Below are positions 18,216-27,551 of a stretch of 40,444 nt of DNA, piece after piece. Source of the stretch: Burkholderiales bacterium (GTDB taxonomy: Bacteria > Pseudomonadota > Gammaproteobacteria > Burkholderiales > Casimicrobiaceae); assembly GCA_017880805.1 (NCBI GenBank), contig JADGRP010000057.1, positions 1 through 40,444 on the forward strand, written 5' to 3'. The first letter of the stretch is position 1, and every line of letters starts with the position of its first letter. The notes under the pieces are model-generated. The model did not search any database and was not told where the DNA came from. It saw only the letters and a list, made by a program, of their open reading frames with translations. The position numbers were made by a program, and so were the translations under genes.

Positions 18216-20237
18216 ATGAGCATGCAGCAGCTCTATCTGCTTGTTGCGCTCGCCCCGCTTGCCGGCGCGATCGTGGTCGGACTCGGCGGCTCGAAGCTGG
18301 GCCGCGCCGCGTCGCACTGGATCTGCATACTTGGCGTCGCGGTTTCGTTCGCGGGCTCGGGAATCGTCTTGCGCGACGTGCTTGCCGGCCATGCATTCAA
18401 CGGCGACCTCTATGTCTGGATGACCTCGGGCAACGTCAAGTTCGCGATCGGGTTCCTGATCGACCCCCTGACCGCGCTGATGATGGTCGTGGTCACCTTC
18501 GTGTCGCTGATGGTGCACATCTACACCATCGGCTACATGGCCGATGATCCCGGATATACGCGCTTCTTCTCGTACATCTCGCTGTTCACGTTCAGCATGC
18601 TGATGCTGGTGATGGCCAACAACTTCCTGCAGCTCTTTTTCGGCTGGGAGGCGGTCGGATTGGTTTCGTACCTGCTGATCGGCTTCTGGTTCACGCGGCC
18701 GACGGCCATCTACGCCAACCTGAAGGCGTTTCTCGCCAACCGCGTGGGCGACTTCGGTTTCGTCCTTGGCATCGGGCTCATCGTCGCGTTTTTCGGATCG
18801 CTCGACTACACGACGGTGTTCGGCGCCGCACCCAAGCTCGCAACCACGATGCTCGATGTGGGCGCCGGCGCGCCGTGGCCGCTGCTGACGGCGGTCTGCA
18901 TCGCGCTTTTCGTCGGCGCCATGGGCAAGAGCGCGCAGGTTCCGCTGCACGTCTGGCTGCCGGACTCGATGGAGGGACCGACGCCGATCTCGGCGCTGAT
19001 CCATGCGGCGACAATGGTGACCGCCGGCATATTCATGGTCGCGCGCATGAGCCCGCTGTTCGAGCTGTCCGATACGGCGCTGTCGTTCGTGACCGTCATC
19101 GGCGCAACGACCGCACTGTTCATGGCGCTGCTGGGCATTGTCCAGAACGACATCAAGAGGGTTATCGCCTACTCGACGCTGTCGCAGCTCGGTTACATGA
19201 CGGTCGCGCTCGGCGTGTCGGCGTATCCGGCGGCGATTTTTCACCTGATGACGCATGCGTTCTTCAAGGCGCTGCTGTTCCTGGGCGCGGGGTCGGTGAT
19301 CATCGCCCTTCATCACGAGCAGGATCTTCGCAAGATGGGGGGCTTGCGTCGCTACATGCCCGTCACCTACGCGACGATGTGGGTCGGATCGCTCGCGCTG
19401 GCGGGGATCCCGCCTTTTGCCGGATTCTTTTCCAAGGACGCCATCATCGACGCAGTGCAGCTATCGTCGGTGGGCGGCCATGCTTATGCGCAATTCGCCG
19501 TGACCGCGGCCGTATTTCTGACCGCGTTTTACACCTTCCGCATGTTGTTCATGGCCTTTCACGGCGAGGAACGCTTCCGTCATTCCGAGGCCGCGCATAT
19601 CCACGACGACGCGAAGCAAGCACACGAGGAGCCCGGCCATGAACAAAACGGTCACGGCGAGGCGCCCCGCGAGAGCCCCTTGGTGATAACCGTCCCGCTG
19701 GTACTTCTGGCGATCCCGTCGTTGTATGCCGGCTGGGCGTACATCGACAAAGTGCTGTTCGGAGACTATTTCGGCGGCTCGATCGCGATCGCGGCACAGC
19801 ACGGCGGGATGGCAACGATGCACGACGAGTGGCACGGCGCGGTTCCGTTCATCGAGCACGGATTGCTCGGCCTGCCATTCTGGCTGGCGGTGGCCGGTAT
19901 CGCGACCGCGTGGCTGCTCTACGTCAAGCGCACCGATCTGCCAGCGAAAATTCAGGCCAGGACGGGCGCGCTCTACGCCGTGCTGATCAACAACTACTAC
20001 ATCGACCGCTTCAACGACTGGCTCTTTGCCGGCGGCTTTCGCCGGATCGGCACGCTGTTTTCCAACGTCGGCGACCGATCGATCATCGACGGCTTCTTCG
20101 TCAACGGCAGCGCGCGCCTGGTGGGTGCGACCTCGGCGCTGTTGCGGAAGGTTCAATCGGGCTATGTCTATCACTACGCATTCACCATGATCATCGGCGT
20201 TTTCGCGCTCTTGACGTGGTGGGTGGCAGCACGATAG
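18216..20237 (+). CDS. nuoL: NADH-quinone oxidoreductase subunit L
   Basis: This 673-residue subunit is the distal antiporter-like proton channel of the membrane arm. It has about 16 helices and a C-terminal lateral helix. Core blocks include FFGWEAVGLVSYLLIGFWF with the conserved Glu, the GKSAQVPLHVWLPDSMEGPT motif, ALIHAATMVTAGIFM and DIKRVIAYSTLSQLGYM with the functional Lys. Residues about 455-482 form a histidine-rich hydrophilic loop (HSEAAHIHDD, then HEEPGHEQNGHGE). The C-terminal VLINNYYIDRFNDWLFAG precedes the lateral helix. ATG 18216 starts MSMQQLYLLVALAPL. The length is normal for the family. Confidence 0.97.
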   Translation: MSMQQLYLLVALAPLAGAIVVGLGGSKLGRAASHWICILGVAVSFAGSGIVLRDVLAGHAFNGDLYVWMTSGNVKFAIGFLIDPLTALMMVVVTFVSLMVHIYTIGYMADDPGYTRFFSYISLFTFSMLMLVMANNFLQLFFGWEAVGLVSYLLIGFWFTRPTAIYANLKAFLANRVGDFGFVLGIGLIVAFFGSLDYTTVFGAAPKLATTMLDVGAGAPWPLLTAVCIALFVGAMGKSAQVPLHVWLPDSMEGPTPISALIHAATMVTAGIFMVARMSPLFELSDTALSFVTVIGATTALFMALLGIVQNDIKRVIAYSTLSQLGYMTVALGVSAYPAAIFHLMTHAFFKALLFLGAGSVIIALHHEQDLRKMGGLRRYMPVTYATMWVGSLALAGIPPFAGFFSKDAIIDAVQLSSVGGHAYAQFAVTAAVFLTAFYTFRMLFMAFHGEERFRHSEAAHIHDDAKQAHEEPGHEQNGHGEAPRESPLVITVPLVLLAIPSLYAGWAYIDKVLFGDYFGGSIAIAAQHGGMATMHDEWHGAVPFIEHGLLGLPFWLAVAGIATAWLLYVKRTDLPAKIQARTGALYAVLINNYYIDRFNDWLFAGGFRRIGTLFSNVGDRSIIDGFFVNGSARLVGATSALLRKVQSGYVYHYAFTMIIGVFALLTWWVAAR

Positions 20238-20252
20238 CCGGCGCCGGGCGCG

Positions 20253-21734
20253 ATGACGATGCTGCCGTATCTCAGTCTCGCGATCTGGGTGCCGATAGTG
20301 TCCGGATTGCTGGTGCTTGCGGTGCATCGCGACCGCGATGCCGCCGCAGCGCGCTGGCTGGCGCTGGTCGGATCGGTCGCGGGCTTCGCGGTGACGCTGC
20401 CGCTTTACACGCACTTCGCGCCCGGTACCGCCGAAATGCAGTTCGTCGAGGCCAAGGAATGGATACCTCGCTTCAACGTCAACTATCTTCTCGGCGTCGA
20501 CGGAATCTCGGTGCTGTTGGTGCTCCTGAACAGCTTTATCACATTGCTCGTGGTCTGGGCGGGTTGGATCGTGATCGAAAAAAAGGTCGCGCAATACATG
20601 GCTGCCTTTCTGATCATGTCGGGGCTGATCAACGGCGTATTCGCCGCGCTCGACGGCGTGCTGTTTTACGTCTTCTTCGAAGCCATGCTGATCCCGATGT
20701 ACCTGATCATCGGCGTCTGGGGTGGCCCGAACCGCGTCTACGCCGCCATCAAGTTTTTTCTGTACACGTTTCTCGGGTCGGTCCTGATGCTGGTGGCGCT
20801 GATCTACCTTTACTCGGTCAGCGGTGGAAGCTTTTCCATTCTCGAGTGGTACCAGCTGCCATTGTCGCTCAAGACGCAGGTGCTGCTTTTCGTGGCGTTC
20901 TTCTTCGGCTTCGCGGTCAAGGTGCCGATGTGGCCTGTGCACACCTGGCTGCCCGACGCGCACGTCGAAGCACCGACCGGCGGCTCGGTGGTGTTGGCGG
21001 CGATTACGCTCAAGGTGGGAGCCTACGGTTTCGTGCGCTTCATTCTTCCCATCGTGCCCGACGCGAGCCGCTACCTGGCCGGCTTCGTCATCACGCTGTC
21101 GCTGATCGCGATCGTCTATATCGGCTTTGTCGCGTTGGTCCAATCGGACATGAAAAAGCTGATCGCCTATTCATCGATTTCGCACATGGGATTCGTCACG
21201 TTGGGATTTTTTCTCTTCAGCGAAATGGGCGTCGAAGGCGGCCTCACGCAGATGATCTCGCACGGTTTCGTTTCCGCCGCGATGTTTCTCTGCGTCGGCG
21301 TGCTGTACGACCGCATGCACAGCCGGCTGATCTCCGATTACGGCGGAGTCGCCAACACCATGCCCAAGTTCGCTGCCTTGGCGCTGTTTTTCGCGATGGC
21401 CAACGCCGGGCTGCCGGGAACGAGCGGATTCGTCGGTGAGTTCATGGTCATTCTCGCGGCGGTCAAGGTCAATTTTTGGCTGGGCTTTCTCGCCGCGACA
21501 ATCATGATCCTAGGCGCCGCGTATACGCTGTGGATGTACAAGCGCGTCTGGTTCGGCGGGGTCGCGAACGACCGCGTTGCCGCACTGAAGGACGTCTCGC
21601 GCCGGGAATTCTGGCTCCTGGGGACGCTGGTCGTCGCGGTTCTCGCGCTGGGCCTCTATCCGAAGCCGTTCACCGATGTGATGCATGCCTCCGTCACGGA
21701 GCTGCTCGCGCACGTTGCCAAGAGCAAGTTGTGA
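20253..21734 (+). CDS. nuoM: NADH-quinone oxidoreductase subunit M
   Basis: This 493-residue antiporter-like membrane subunit is the middle proton channel of Complex I. It has about 14 helices. Key segments are YLLGVDGISVLLVLLNSF, YVFFEAMLIPMYLIIGVWGG with the conserved Glu, FAVKVPMWPVHTWLPDAH with the pumping Lys, HVEAPTGGSVVLAAITLK, and SDMKKLIAYSSISHMGFV with the second Lys. ATG 20253 gives MTMLPYLSLAIWVPI; the start at the second Met (20259) is also possible. The stop overlaps the nuoN ATG by one base. Confidence 0.97.
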   Translation: MTMLPYLSLAIWVPIVSGLLVLAVHRDRDAAAARWLALVGSVAGFAVTLPLYTHFAPGTAEMQFVEAKEWIPRFNVNYLLGVDGISVLLVLLNSFITLLVVWAGWIVIEKKVAQYMAAFLIMSGLINGVFAALDGVLFYVFFEAMLIPMYLIIGVWGGPNRVYAAIKFFLYTFLGSVLMLVALIYLYSVSGGSFSILEWYQLPLSLKTQVLLFVAFFFGFAVKVPMWPVHTWLPDAHVEAPTGGSVVLAAITLKVGAYGFVRFILPIVPDASRYLAGFVITLSLIAIVYIGFVALVQSDMKKLIAYSSISHMGFVTLGFFLFSEMGVEGGLTQMISHGFVSAAMFLCVGVLYDRMHSRLISDYGGVANTMPKFAALALFFAMANAGLPGTSGFVGEFMVILAAVKVNFWLGFLAATIMILGAAYTLWMYKRVWFGGVANDRVAALKDVSRREFWLLGTLVVAVLALGLYPKPFTDVMHASVTELLAHVAKSKL

Positions 21735-23188
21735 TGCCGACCGTTCCGACGCTCGCATTCGACTACGTTCCGGCGCTGCCCGAGATCGTGTTGCTGGTCT
21801 GCGCGTGCGTGGTGCTATTGGTCGATCTGTTCGTACCGGAGCCGCGGCGCCACGTCTCATACTGGCTGACGCAGCTCAGTGTTGCAGCAACCGCATTGGC
21901 GACCCTTTACGTGTTTCACAAGACGCCCGTGCGCACGTTCGGCAACATGTTCGTGGCCGACGCTTTCGGCGACCTGCTCAACTTCCTTTCCTGCCTTACC
22001 GTGATGTTGATGCTCGCCTACTCGCGCGCCTATCTTGCCGCGCGTGGATTATTCCGTGGGGAAACCTTCGTGCTGGCGATGTTCGCGCTGCTCGGCATGC
22101 TGGTCATGATCTCGGCGAACCATTTTCTTACGCTTTACCTGGGGCTCGAGCTCATGTCGCTGTCGCTGTACGCGATGGTGGCGCTTCATCGCGAATCCGG
22201 CGCCGCGGTGGAAGCCGCGATGAAGTATTTCGTGCTCGGTGCGCTCGCGTCCGGCTTGCTGCTGTACGGCATATCGATGATCTACGGTGCCACCGGCACG
22301 CTGGAAATCAGCCACGTCACGACGATCATTTTCAGCGGGCATGCCAACAGGACGATCCTCATTTTCGGATTGGTGTTCGTCGTTTCGGCGATTGCGTTCA
22401 AGCTGGGTGCGGTCCCGTATCACATGTGGGTGCCCGATGTGTACCAGGGGGCCCCGACGGCGATCACCCTGTTCATCGGCACCGCGCCGGAGTTTGCCGC
22501 GTTCGCGTTCATGACCCGGATCCTGGTCGGATCGCTCGCGGCGGTGGCATTCGACTGGCAAGGCATGTTGATCGTCCTGTCGCTGCTGTCGATGATCGTC
22601 GGCAACGTGATCGCTATCTCGCAGTCCAACATCAAGCGAATGCTCGCGTACTCGGCCATCGCCAACATGGGCTTCATGCTCATGGGTTTTCTTGCCGCCA
22701 ACGTCAATGGCTACAGTGCGGCAATGTTCTATGTCGTCAGCTACGTTATGAGCAGCCTGGCGGGCTTCGGCATGGTGCTGCTCCTGTCCCGTGCCGGTTT
22801 CGAGGCGGAGAATCTGGACGACTTCAAGGGCTTGAATCAACGCAGTCCTTGGTACGCGTTCCTGATGCTGCTGACGATGTTTTCGCTTGCAGGTGTGCCG
22901 CCGACCGTCGGCTTTTACGCCAAGTTCTCGGTAATCGAGGCGGCCGTCGACGTCGGTCTGGTATGGCTTGCGGTTGTCGCGGTGCTGGCGTCGCTGATTG
23001 GCGCTTTTTACTATCTGCGGATCGTCAAGCTGATGTATTTCGACGAAGCGGTGGACAAGGCGCCGCTCGACGCACGGGCCGACATGCGGGTGTTGCTGTC
23101 GCTCAACGGGCTCTCGCTGTTGTTCTTTGGCATCTTCCCCCAGCGATTGATCGGGATGTGCGTCCTCGCTCTGACCCGGTCGTACTGA
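21734..23188 (+). CDS. nuoN: NADH-quinone oxidoreductase subunit N
   Basis: This 484-residue subunit is the third antiporter-like proton channel and the last nuo gene. Visible blocks are YLGLELMSLSLYAMVAL with the conserved Glu, EAAMKYFVLGALASGLLLYG, FKLGAVPYHMWVPDVYQGAP with the channel Lys, and SNIKRMLAYSAIANMGFML. It ends shortly after GLSLLFFGIFPQRLIGM. The ATG at 21734 overlaps the nuoM stop (TGATG); the open frame upstream lies inside nuoM. There is no terminator after it: lutA begins 22 bases downstream. Confidence 0.96.
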   Translation: MPTVPTLAFDYVPALPEIVLLVCACVVLLVDLFVPEPRRHVSYWLTQLSVAATALATLYVFHKTPVRTFGNMFVADAFGDLLNFLSCLTVMLMLAYSRAYLAARGLFRGETFVLAMFALLGMLVMISANHFLTLYLGLELMSLSLYAMVALHRESGAAVEAAMKYFVLGALASGLLLYGISMIYGATGTLEISHVTTIIFSGHANRTILIFGLVFVVSAIAFKLGAVPYHMWVPDVYQGAPTAITLFIGTAPEFAAFAFMTRILVGSLAAVAFDWQGMLIVLSLLSMIVGNVIAISQSNIKRMLAYSAIANMGFMLMGFLAANVNGYSAAMFYVVSYVMSSLAGFGMVLLLSRAGFEAENLDDFKGLNQRSPWYAFLMLLTMFSLAGVPPTVGFYAKFSVIEAAVDVGLVWLAVVAVLASLIGAFYYLRIVKLMYFDEAVDKAPLDARADMRVLLSLNGLSLLFFGIFPQRLIGMCVLALTRSY

Positions 23189-23210
23189 CCTCGCCCGTTC
23201 GCTGACCATC

Positions 23211-23939
23211 ATGCGCGTCGGGTTTTTCGTCACATGCCTCGTCGACCTGATGCGTCCATCGATCGGCTTCGCCGCGATCAAGCTGCTCGAAGCCGGCGGC
23301 GCGGAGGTAGTCATTCCCGGAACCCAGACGTGTTGTGGTCAGCCCGGCTACAACTCGGGTGACCGCAAGGGCGCGATCGCGCTGGCGACCAAGCTGGTCG
23401 GGGAGTTCGAGGCCTGCGACTATCTGGTTGCGCCCTCAGGGTCGTGCACCGGTATGATCAAGACCCATTACGCGGATCTCTTTCGCGACGACCCGGCGAT
23501 GCTTCGACGCGCGAATGCGCTTGGCGCCAGAACCTGGGAGCTCACCGATTTTCTGGTCAACGTCCTCAAGCTGGAGTCGGTCCCCGGCAAGTTCGTCGGC
23601 ACCGTCACCTACCACGACTCCTGCGCCGGCTTGCGTGAAATGGGAGTCAAAGAGCAGCCCCGCAAGCTGTTGGCCAAGATGCCGGGGCTTACGCTCAAGG
23701 AAATGACAGAATGCGAAACCTGCTGCGGCTTCGGCGGAACGTTTGCGATCAAATTCGGCGAAATCTCAACGCGGCTCGCCAACAACAAGTGTGAGTTCGT
23801 CGCGCAGTCGGAGGCCGACGCCGTCGTGCTGGGCGATCTAGGGTGCATGCTCAATATCGAGGGTAGGCTGCGGCGGCGCGGCGACATGACGACCAGGGTC
23901 CTGCACGTCGCCGAGCTGCTGGCGGGCGATGAGCTGTAG
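23211..23939 (+). CDS. lutA: LutA-type (Fe-S) protein with CCG domains
   Basis: This 242-residue protein belongs to the LutA/YkgE (LldE) family, one of three components of the LutABC iron-sulfur complex that oxidises L-lactate to pyruvate in many bacteria lacking or supplementing LldD. It has two CCG (cysteine-rich) domains: the first ends with TQTCCGQPGYNSGD (about residues 39-52), the second with ECETCCGFGGTFAIKFGEIS, and lone cysteines lie in GSCTG and HDSCAG. Such domains bind heterodisulfide-reductase-type clusters or support electron transfer. It starts 22 bases after nuoN on the same strand, so read-through from nuo is possible. lutB follows after 21 bases. Confidence 0.92.
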   Translation: MRVGFFVTCLVDLMRPSIGFAAIKLLEAGGAEVVIPGTQTCCGQPGYNSGDRKGAIALATKLVGEFEACDYLVAPSGSCTGMIKTHYADLFRDDPAMLRRANALGARTWELTDFLVNVLKLESVPGKFVGTVTYHDSCAGLREMGVKEQPRKLLAKMPGLTLKEMTECETCCGFGGTFAIKFGEISTRLANNKCEFVAQSEADAVVLGDLGCMLNIEGRLRRRGDMTTRVLHVAELLAGDEL

Positions 23940-23960
23940 CGCAGGCTGACGAGGATCGAA

Positions 23961-25382
23961 ATGCAAATCGCATCGATGCATTTCAAGGAGCGCGCCCATG
24001 ACAACATGGGCAATGCGCAGCTGCAGGGCAACCTGCAGAAGATCAAGGGCAAGTTCGTCGCCAAGCGCCGTGCATCCTTGTTCGAGCTCGACGATGTCGA
24101 AGCGACGCGCGAGGCGGCACGCGCCATCCGCCAGCGGGCGCTGGACCGTCTCGACGTATGGCTGGAGATTTTCGAACGAAACGCTAAGGCACGCGGCGCC
24201 ACCGTGCTCTGGGCGGAAACACCGGACGAGGTCAACGAGCACGTGCTCGACATCGCGAAGCGCCACGGCGTGCGCAAGACGATCAAGTCGAAGTCGATGG
24301 TCAGCGAGGAGTCGGCGCTGGATCGCGCCATCGAAGCGGCCGGCGGGCAGGTTGTCGAAACCGATCTTGGGGAATACATCCTGCAGATCAACGACTACGA
24401 GCCGCCGTCGCACATCATCGGCCCGGCGCTGCATAAGAGCAAAGAGGAAGTCTCCGATCTTTTTGCCAAGGTGCACGGGACGCCGCGCAAGACCGGGATC
24501 GCCGAACTTTGTCTCGAAGCGCGCGGCGTCCTGCGCGCCCACTACCTGACCGCCGAGATGGGCATCTCGGGTGGCAATTTTTTCGTCGCCGAAACGGGCT
24601 CGGTCGTGTTGGTGACCAACGAAGGCAACGCGACGCTGACGACGACCCTTCCGAAGGTGCACATCGCCATTTCAGGCATCGAGAAAATCGTCCCGACGCT
24701 GGAAGACGTCGCGACCCTGATGCGCTTGCTTCCTCGATCCGCGACCGGCCAGTCGATCTCCAATTATGTCGACGTTCTCACCGGCGTCAAAGGCGAAGGC
24801 GAGTTCAACGGCGCCGAGCACATGTACTTCATTCTGGTCGATGCCGGGCGCAGCGGCGTACTCGCGGGCGAGCTCCGGGAAGCGCTGCGTTGCATCCGCT
24901 GCGGCGCGTGCATGAACCATTGCCCGGTCTATCAGAATATCGGTGGTCACTCGTACGGCTGGGTTTATCCCGGACCGATCGGCTCGATCCTGACGCCTGC
25001 GTATATCGGCATCGAGAAGGCGCTCGATCTGCCGCAGGCCTCGACCCTTTGCAATCAATGCGGCGTCGTCTGTCCGGTCAAGATTCCGCTGCCCGACCTG
25101 CTGCGCAAGCTCCGCGAGCAGCAGTTCGAAGGCCACATGCGTCCATGGCACGAGCGCGCGGGCCTGCGTGCCTGGTCGTGGCTGGCGTCGCGGCCGGCGC
25201 TGTACGCAATGGCGACGCGCATCGGTGTGCGTCTGCTTTCGTGGATGGGTGGCCGCGAGCGGCTGATCCACCGCCTGCCCCTCGGGAGCGGCTGGACCGA
25301 TGGCCGCGACATGCCGGCCCCCGCGGGGAAAACGTTTCGTGAGTTGGCCGCGCTGCGAAAGAAAAGTCGAGGCGAGCGATGA
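23961..25382 (+). CDS. lutB: LutB-type iron-sulfur cluster-binding protein
   Basis: This 473-residue LutB/YkgF (LldF) homologue is the central electron-transfer subunit of the LutABC complex. The N-terminal two thirds is the LUD domain, with EVNEHVLDIAKRHGVRKTIK, KSKSMVSEESALD and GISGGNFFVAETGSVVLVTN. The C-terminal part has two [4Fe-4S] motifs, CIRCGACMNHCPVY and CNQCGVVCPVKIPL, followed by a basic tail. The start MQIASMHFKERAHDN at 23961 is usual for betaproteobacterial homologues. The stop overlaps the ATG of an aminotransferase gene instead of leading directly to lutC. Confidence 0.93.
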   Translation: MQIASMHFKERAHDNMGNAQLQGNLQKIKGKFVAKRRASLFELDDVEATREAARAIRQRALDRLDVWLEIFERNAKARGATVLWAETPDEVNEHVLDIAKRHGVRKTIKSKSMVSEESALDRAIEAAGGQVVETDLGEYILQINDYEPPSHIIGPALHKSKEEVSDLFAKVHGTPRKTGIAELCLEARGVLRAHYLTAEMGISGGNFFVAETGSVVLVTNEGNATLTTTLPKVHIAISGIEKIVPTLEDVATLMRLLPRSATGQSISNYVDVLTGVKGEGEFNGAEHMYFILVDAGRSGVLAGELREALRCIRCGACMNHCPVYQNIGGHSYGWVYPGPIGSILTPAYIGIEKALDLPQASTLCNQCGVVCPVKIPLPDLLRKLREQQFEGHMRPWHERAGLRAWSWLASRPALYAMATRIGVRLLSWMGGRERLIHRLPLGSGWTDGRDMPAPAGKTFRELAALRKKSRGER

Positions 25383-26611
25383 ATCCGCCGCTCGATCCGC
25401 CGAATACCGCGCTTAAAGTAAGCCGCCGCGGCGAGAGCCTCGGAACCGAGAATGCATTCGTCGTCCTGGCCGAGGTCAACGGCCTTGTCCGGCAGGGCAG
25501 GGACATCGTGTCGTTCTGCATCGGCCAGCCGGATTTTCCGACTCCTTCGAACATCCAGGACGCGGGTGTCGCGGCGATCCGCGGCGGCAAGCACGGTTAC
25601 ACGCCATCGGCCGGGATCGACGAGCTTCGCGCGGCCGCGGCGCGCGACATGGGCGCGCGACGCGGGCTCGACATCGCGCCGGAGGATGTGGTTGTCGGCG
25701 CCGGCGCCAAACCGTTCATCGCCTATACCATCGCGTCAGTGACCGACTTCGGCGCCAATGACGAAGTGATTTACCCGGTGCCCGGATTTCCCATTTACGA
25801 ATCGCAGATCATCGCCAACGGCGCGGTTCCGGTGCCGATCTATCTCAGGGAATCGCGCGATTTCGCGTTCGATCCGAACGAGCTGGAAGCGTCGATCACG
25901 CCGCAAACGAAGCTTGTCATCCTCAACACGCCTCACAACCCGACCGGCGGCATTCTCAAGCGCGCCGATCTGGAGGCGATCGCGGAGATCCTCCGGCGCC
26001 ATCCGCAGATCTGGGTGTTCGCCGACGAGATCTACTCGCGATTGAGCTACGAAGGCGAGTTCGTGTCGCTGGCGCAATTCCCCGGCATGCTCGCGCGCAC
26101 GATCATTTCCGACGGCGCATCCAAGACCTGGGCGATGACTGGCTGGCGCATCGGATACATTGCCAACCATACGCTTGCGCCGGTGTTCACGCGCTGGATC
26201 ACCAACACCGACTCGTGCGCGTCGCAAATCAGCCAGTGGGCTGCGGTGGAGGCGATCAACGGGTCGCAGGACGCGGCCGACGCGATGCGCGCGTCGTTCC
26301 TCGAGCGCCGCGACCTGATCGTCGGGCTGTTGAACGATGTGCCTGGCTTCGCTTGCAAGACGCCGGGCGGGGCGTTTTACGCCTGGCCCAACGTCACCGA
26401 AGCGTGCAAACAAAGCGGTTGCGAGGATTCGGAGGAACTGCGCAAACGCCTGTTGTACGAAGCGGGCGTCGCGGTACTCGCGGACATTCATTTCGGACGT
26501 CGCGTTCCTGGCGACGGCCAGCACATCCGTTTCTCCTATGCGGCGTCGCCAGCCATGATTCACGCCGGCGTCGAGCGCATCGATGCGTTCATGCGCGCCA
26601 ACGTCCGGTGA
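25379..26611 (+). CDS. PLP-dependent class I/II aminotransferase (AspC-like)
   Basis: This 410-residue fold-type I aminotransferase uses pyridoxal phosphate. The N-terminal substrate loop SFCIGQPDFPTP, the NTPHNPTGG block, FADEIYSRLSYEGEF with the PLP-ring Asp and Tyr, the Schiff-base lysine in SDGASKTWAMTGWRIGY, and the carboxylate-binding Arg in IRFSYAASP are all present, so it should be active. Similar proteins are annotated as aspartate or alanine-type aminotransferases; the amino donor cannot be fixed from sequence. The gene lies between lutB and lutC with 4-nt overlaps on both sides (ATGA, GTGA), so it is made with the Lut complex. Transamination of the keto acid produced by Lut is a plausible role, which is inference. 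Confidence 0.92.
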   Translation: MNPPLDPPNTALKVSRRGESLGTENAFVVLAEVNGLVRQGRDIVSFCIGQPDFPTPSNIQDAGVAAIRGGKHGYTPSAGIDELRAAAARDMGARRGLDIAPEDVVVGAGAKPFIAYTIASVTDFGANDEVIYPVPGFPIYESQIIANGAVPVPIYLRESRDFAFDPNELEASITPQTKLVILNTPHNPTGGILKRADLEAIAEILRRHPQIWVFADEIYSRLSYEGEFVSLAQFPGMLARTIISDGASKTWAMTGWRIGYIANHTLAPVFTRWITNTDSCASQISQWAAVEAINGSQDAADAMRASFLERRDLIVGLLNDVPGFACKTPGGAFYAWPNVTEACKQSGCEDSEELRKRLLYEAGVAVLADIHFGRRVPGDGQHIRFSYAASPAMIHAGVERIDAFMRANVR

Positions 26612-27312
26612 CGAGCTCGCGCGACAGAGTGCTCGGCAGGGTGCGCCAGGCGCTCGGGAAAGGCGGCGCCGATCCGGCAGCGCTCGCCGAGGCGCAAGCC
26701 TACATCGACGCGCATGCTCGAGGGCCGACGCCGGCGTTCGACGCCGATCGCGTCCTGCGCTTCCTCAGGCGCGCGGGCGACATGGAGAGCACTGTCGCCC
26801 GAGTCGGACATCGCCGCGAAATTCCGGCTGCGCTCGCGACCTATCTCGACGCGCTCGATCTCGCGCCGGGACTTGTCACCCAGAAGTCGCATCGCGGCGT
26901 GTGCTGGCCGGAGTTCGCGGACCTGGATTGGGCTCGATCCGGATTGAGCGTGGAAGCGCGGCCGACAGTCGGCGACGACCGCCTCGGCATCACCGGTGTA
27001 TTTTGCGCAATCGCCGAAACCGGAACATTGGTCGTCGTATCGGGGGCCGACACGCCGAGCGCGACCACGCTGCTGCCGGATACCCACGTCGCCATCGTGT
27101 CCGCCAACCGCATTGTCGACACCATGGAAGACGCGTTTGCCCTGATCCGCAAGGAGCGCGGCAGCGTTCCCCGCGCAATCAATCTGATCTCGGGACCGTC
27201 TCGCACCGGCGACATCGAGCAGACTATCGTGCTCGGGGCGCACGGTCCGTTTCGCGTTCATATTCTGGTCGTGGACGCGGCCCCAGCCTCGGCCTCGGAG
27301 GCGTCGACCTAG
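26608..27312 (+). CDS. lutC: LutC-type protein (LUD domain)
   Basis: This 234-residue LutC/YkgG homologue (LUD/DUF162 domain) is the third component of the lactate-utilisation complex. The C-terminal half holds the family blocks GITGVFCAIAETGTLVVVSG, TLLPDTHVAIVSANRIV and INLISGPSRTGDIEQTIVLG followed by HGPFRVHILVVD. The N-terminal region (SSRDRVLGRVRQALGKGG) is the usual helical start. I chose GTG 26608, which overlaps the aminotransferase stop (GTGA); the open frame upstream lies inside that gene. No convincing terminator follows. Confidence 0.92.
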   Translation: MTSSRDRVLGRVRQALGKGGADPAALAEAQAYIDAHARGPTPAFDADRVLRFLRRAGDMESTVARVGHRREIPAALATYLDALDLAPGLVTQKSHRGVCWPEFADLDWARSGLSVEARPTVGDDRLGITGVFCAIAETGTLVVVSGADTPSATTLLPDTHVAIVSANRIVDTMEDAFALIRKERGSVPRAINLISGPSRTGDIEQTIVLGAHGPFRVHILVVDAAPASASEAST

Positions 27313-27551
27313 CCCGTTTGACAGATAGCCGGTCCATGGCCGCGTGCGCGGTCGTCCCGGCCGAGAATGCCCGTTCAAAGGATTTGTCGTCGATCGTCCT
27401 ACAAACTTATGGGATAACCGCGTCGACGGGTCCCCCGAACCAACGCCCCTGCACAATCTGTCAACACCCACGCGATCTCAAGCGTTAGTGGGCCGTGCGG
27501 GCGCCAAAGGATGGTGTCTGCCGTAAACTCAACGGACTATGGGAGGATGGT

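Noticed and set aside
17700-21143. Two long reverse-strand open frames opposite nuoK-nuoM (538 and 560 codons)
   Set aside because: They mirror strongly conserved nuo genes; the translated products are highly charged, low in hydrophobic structure and show no family motif.
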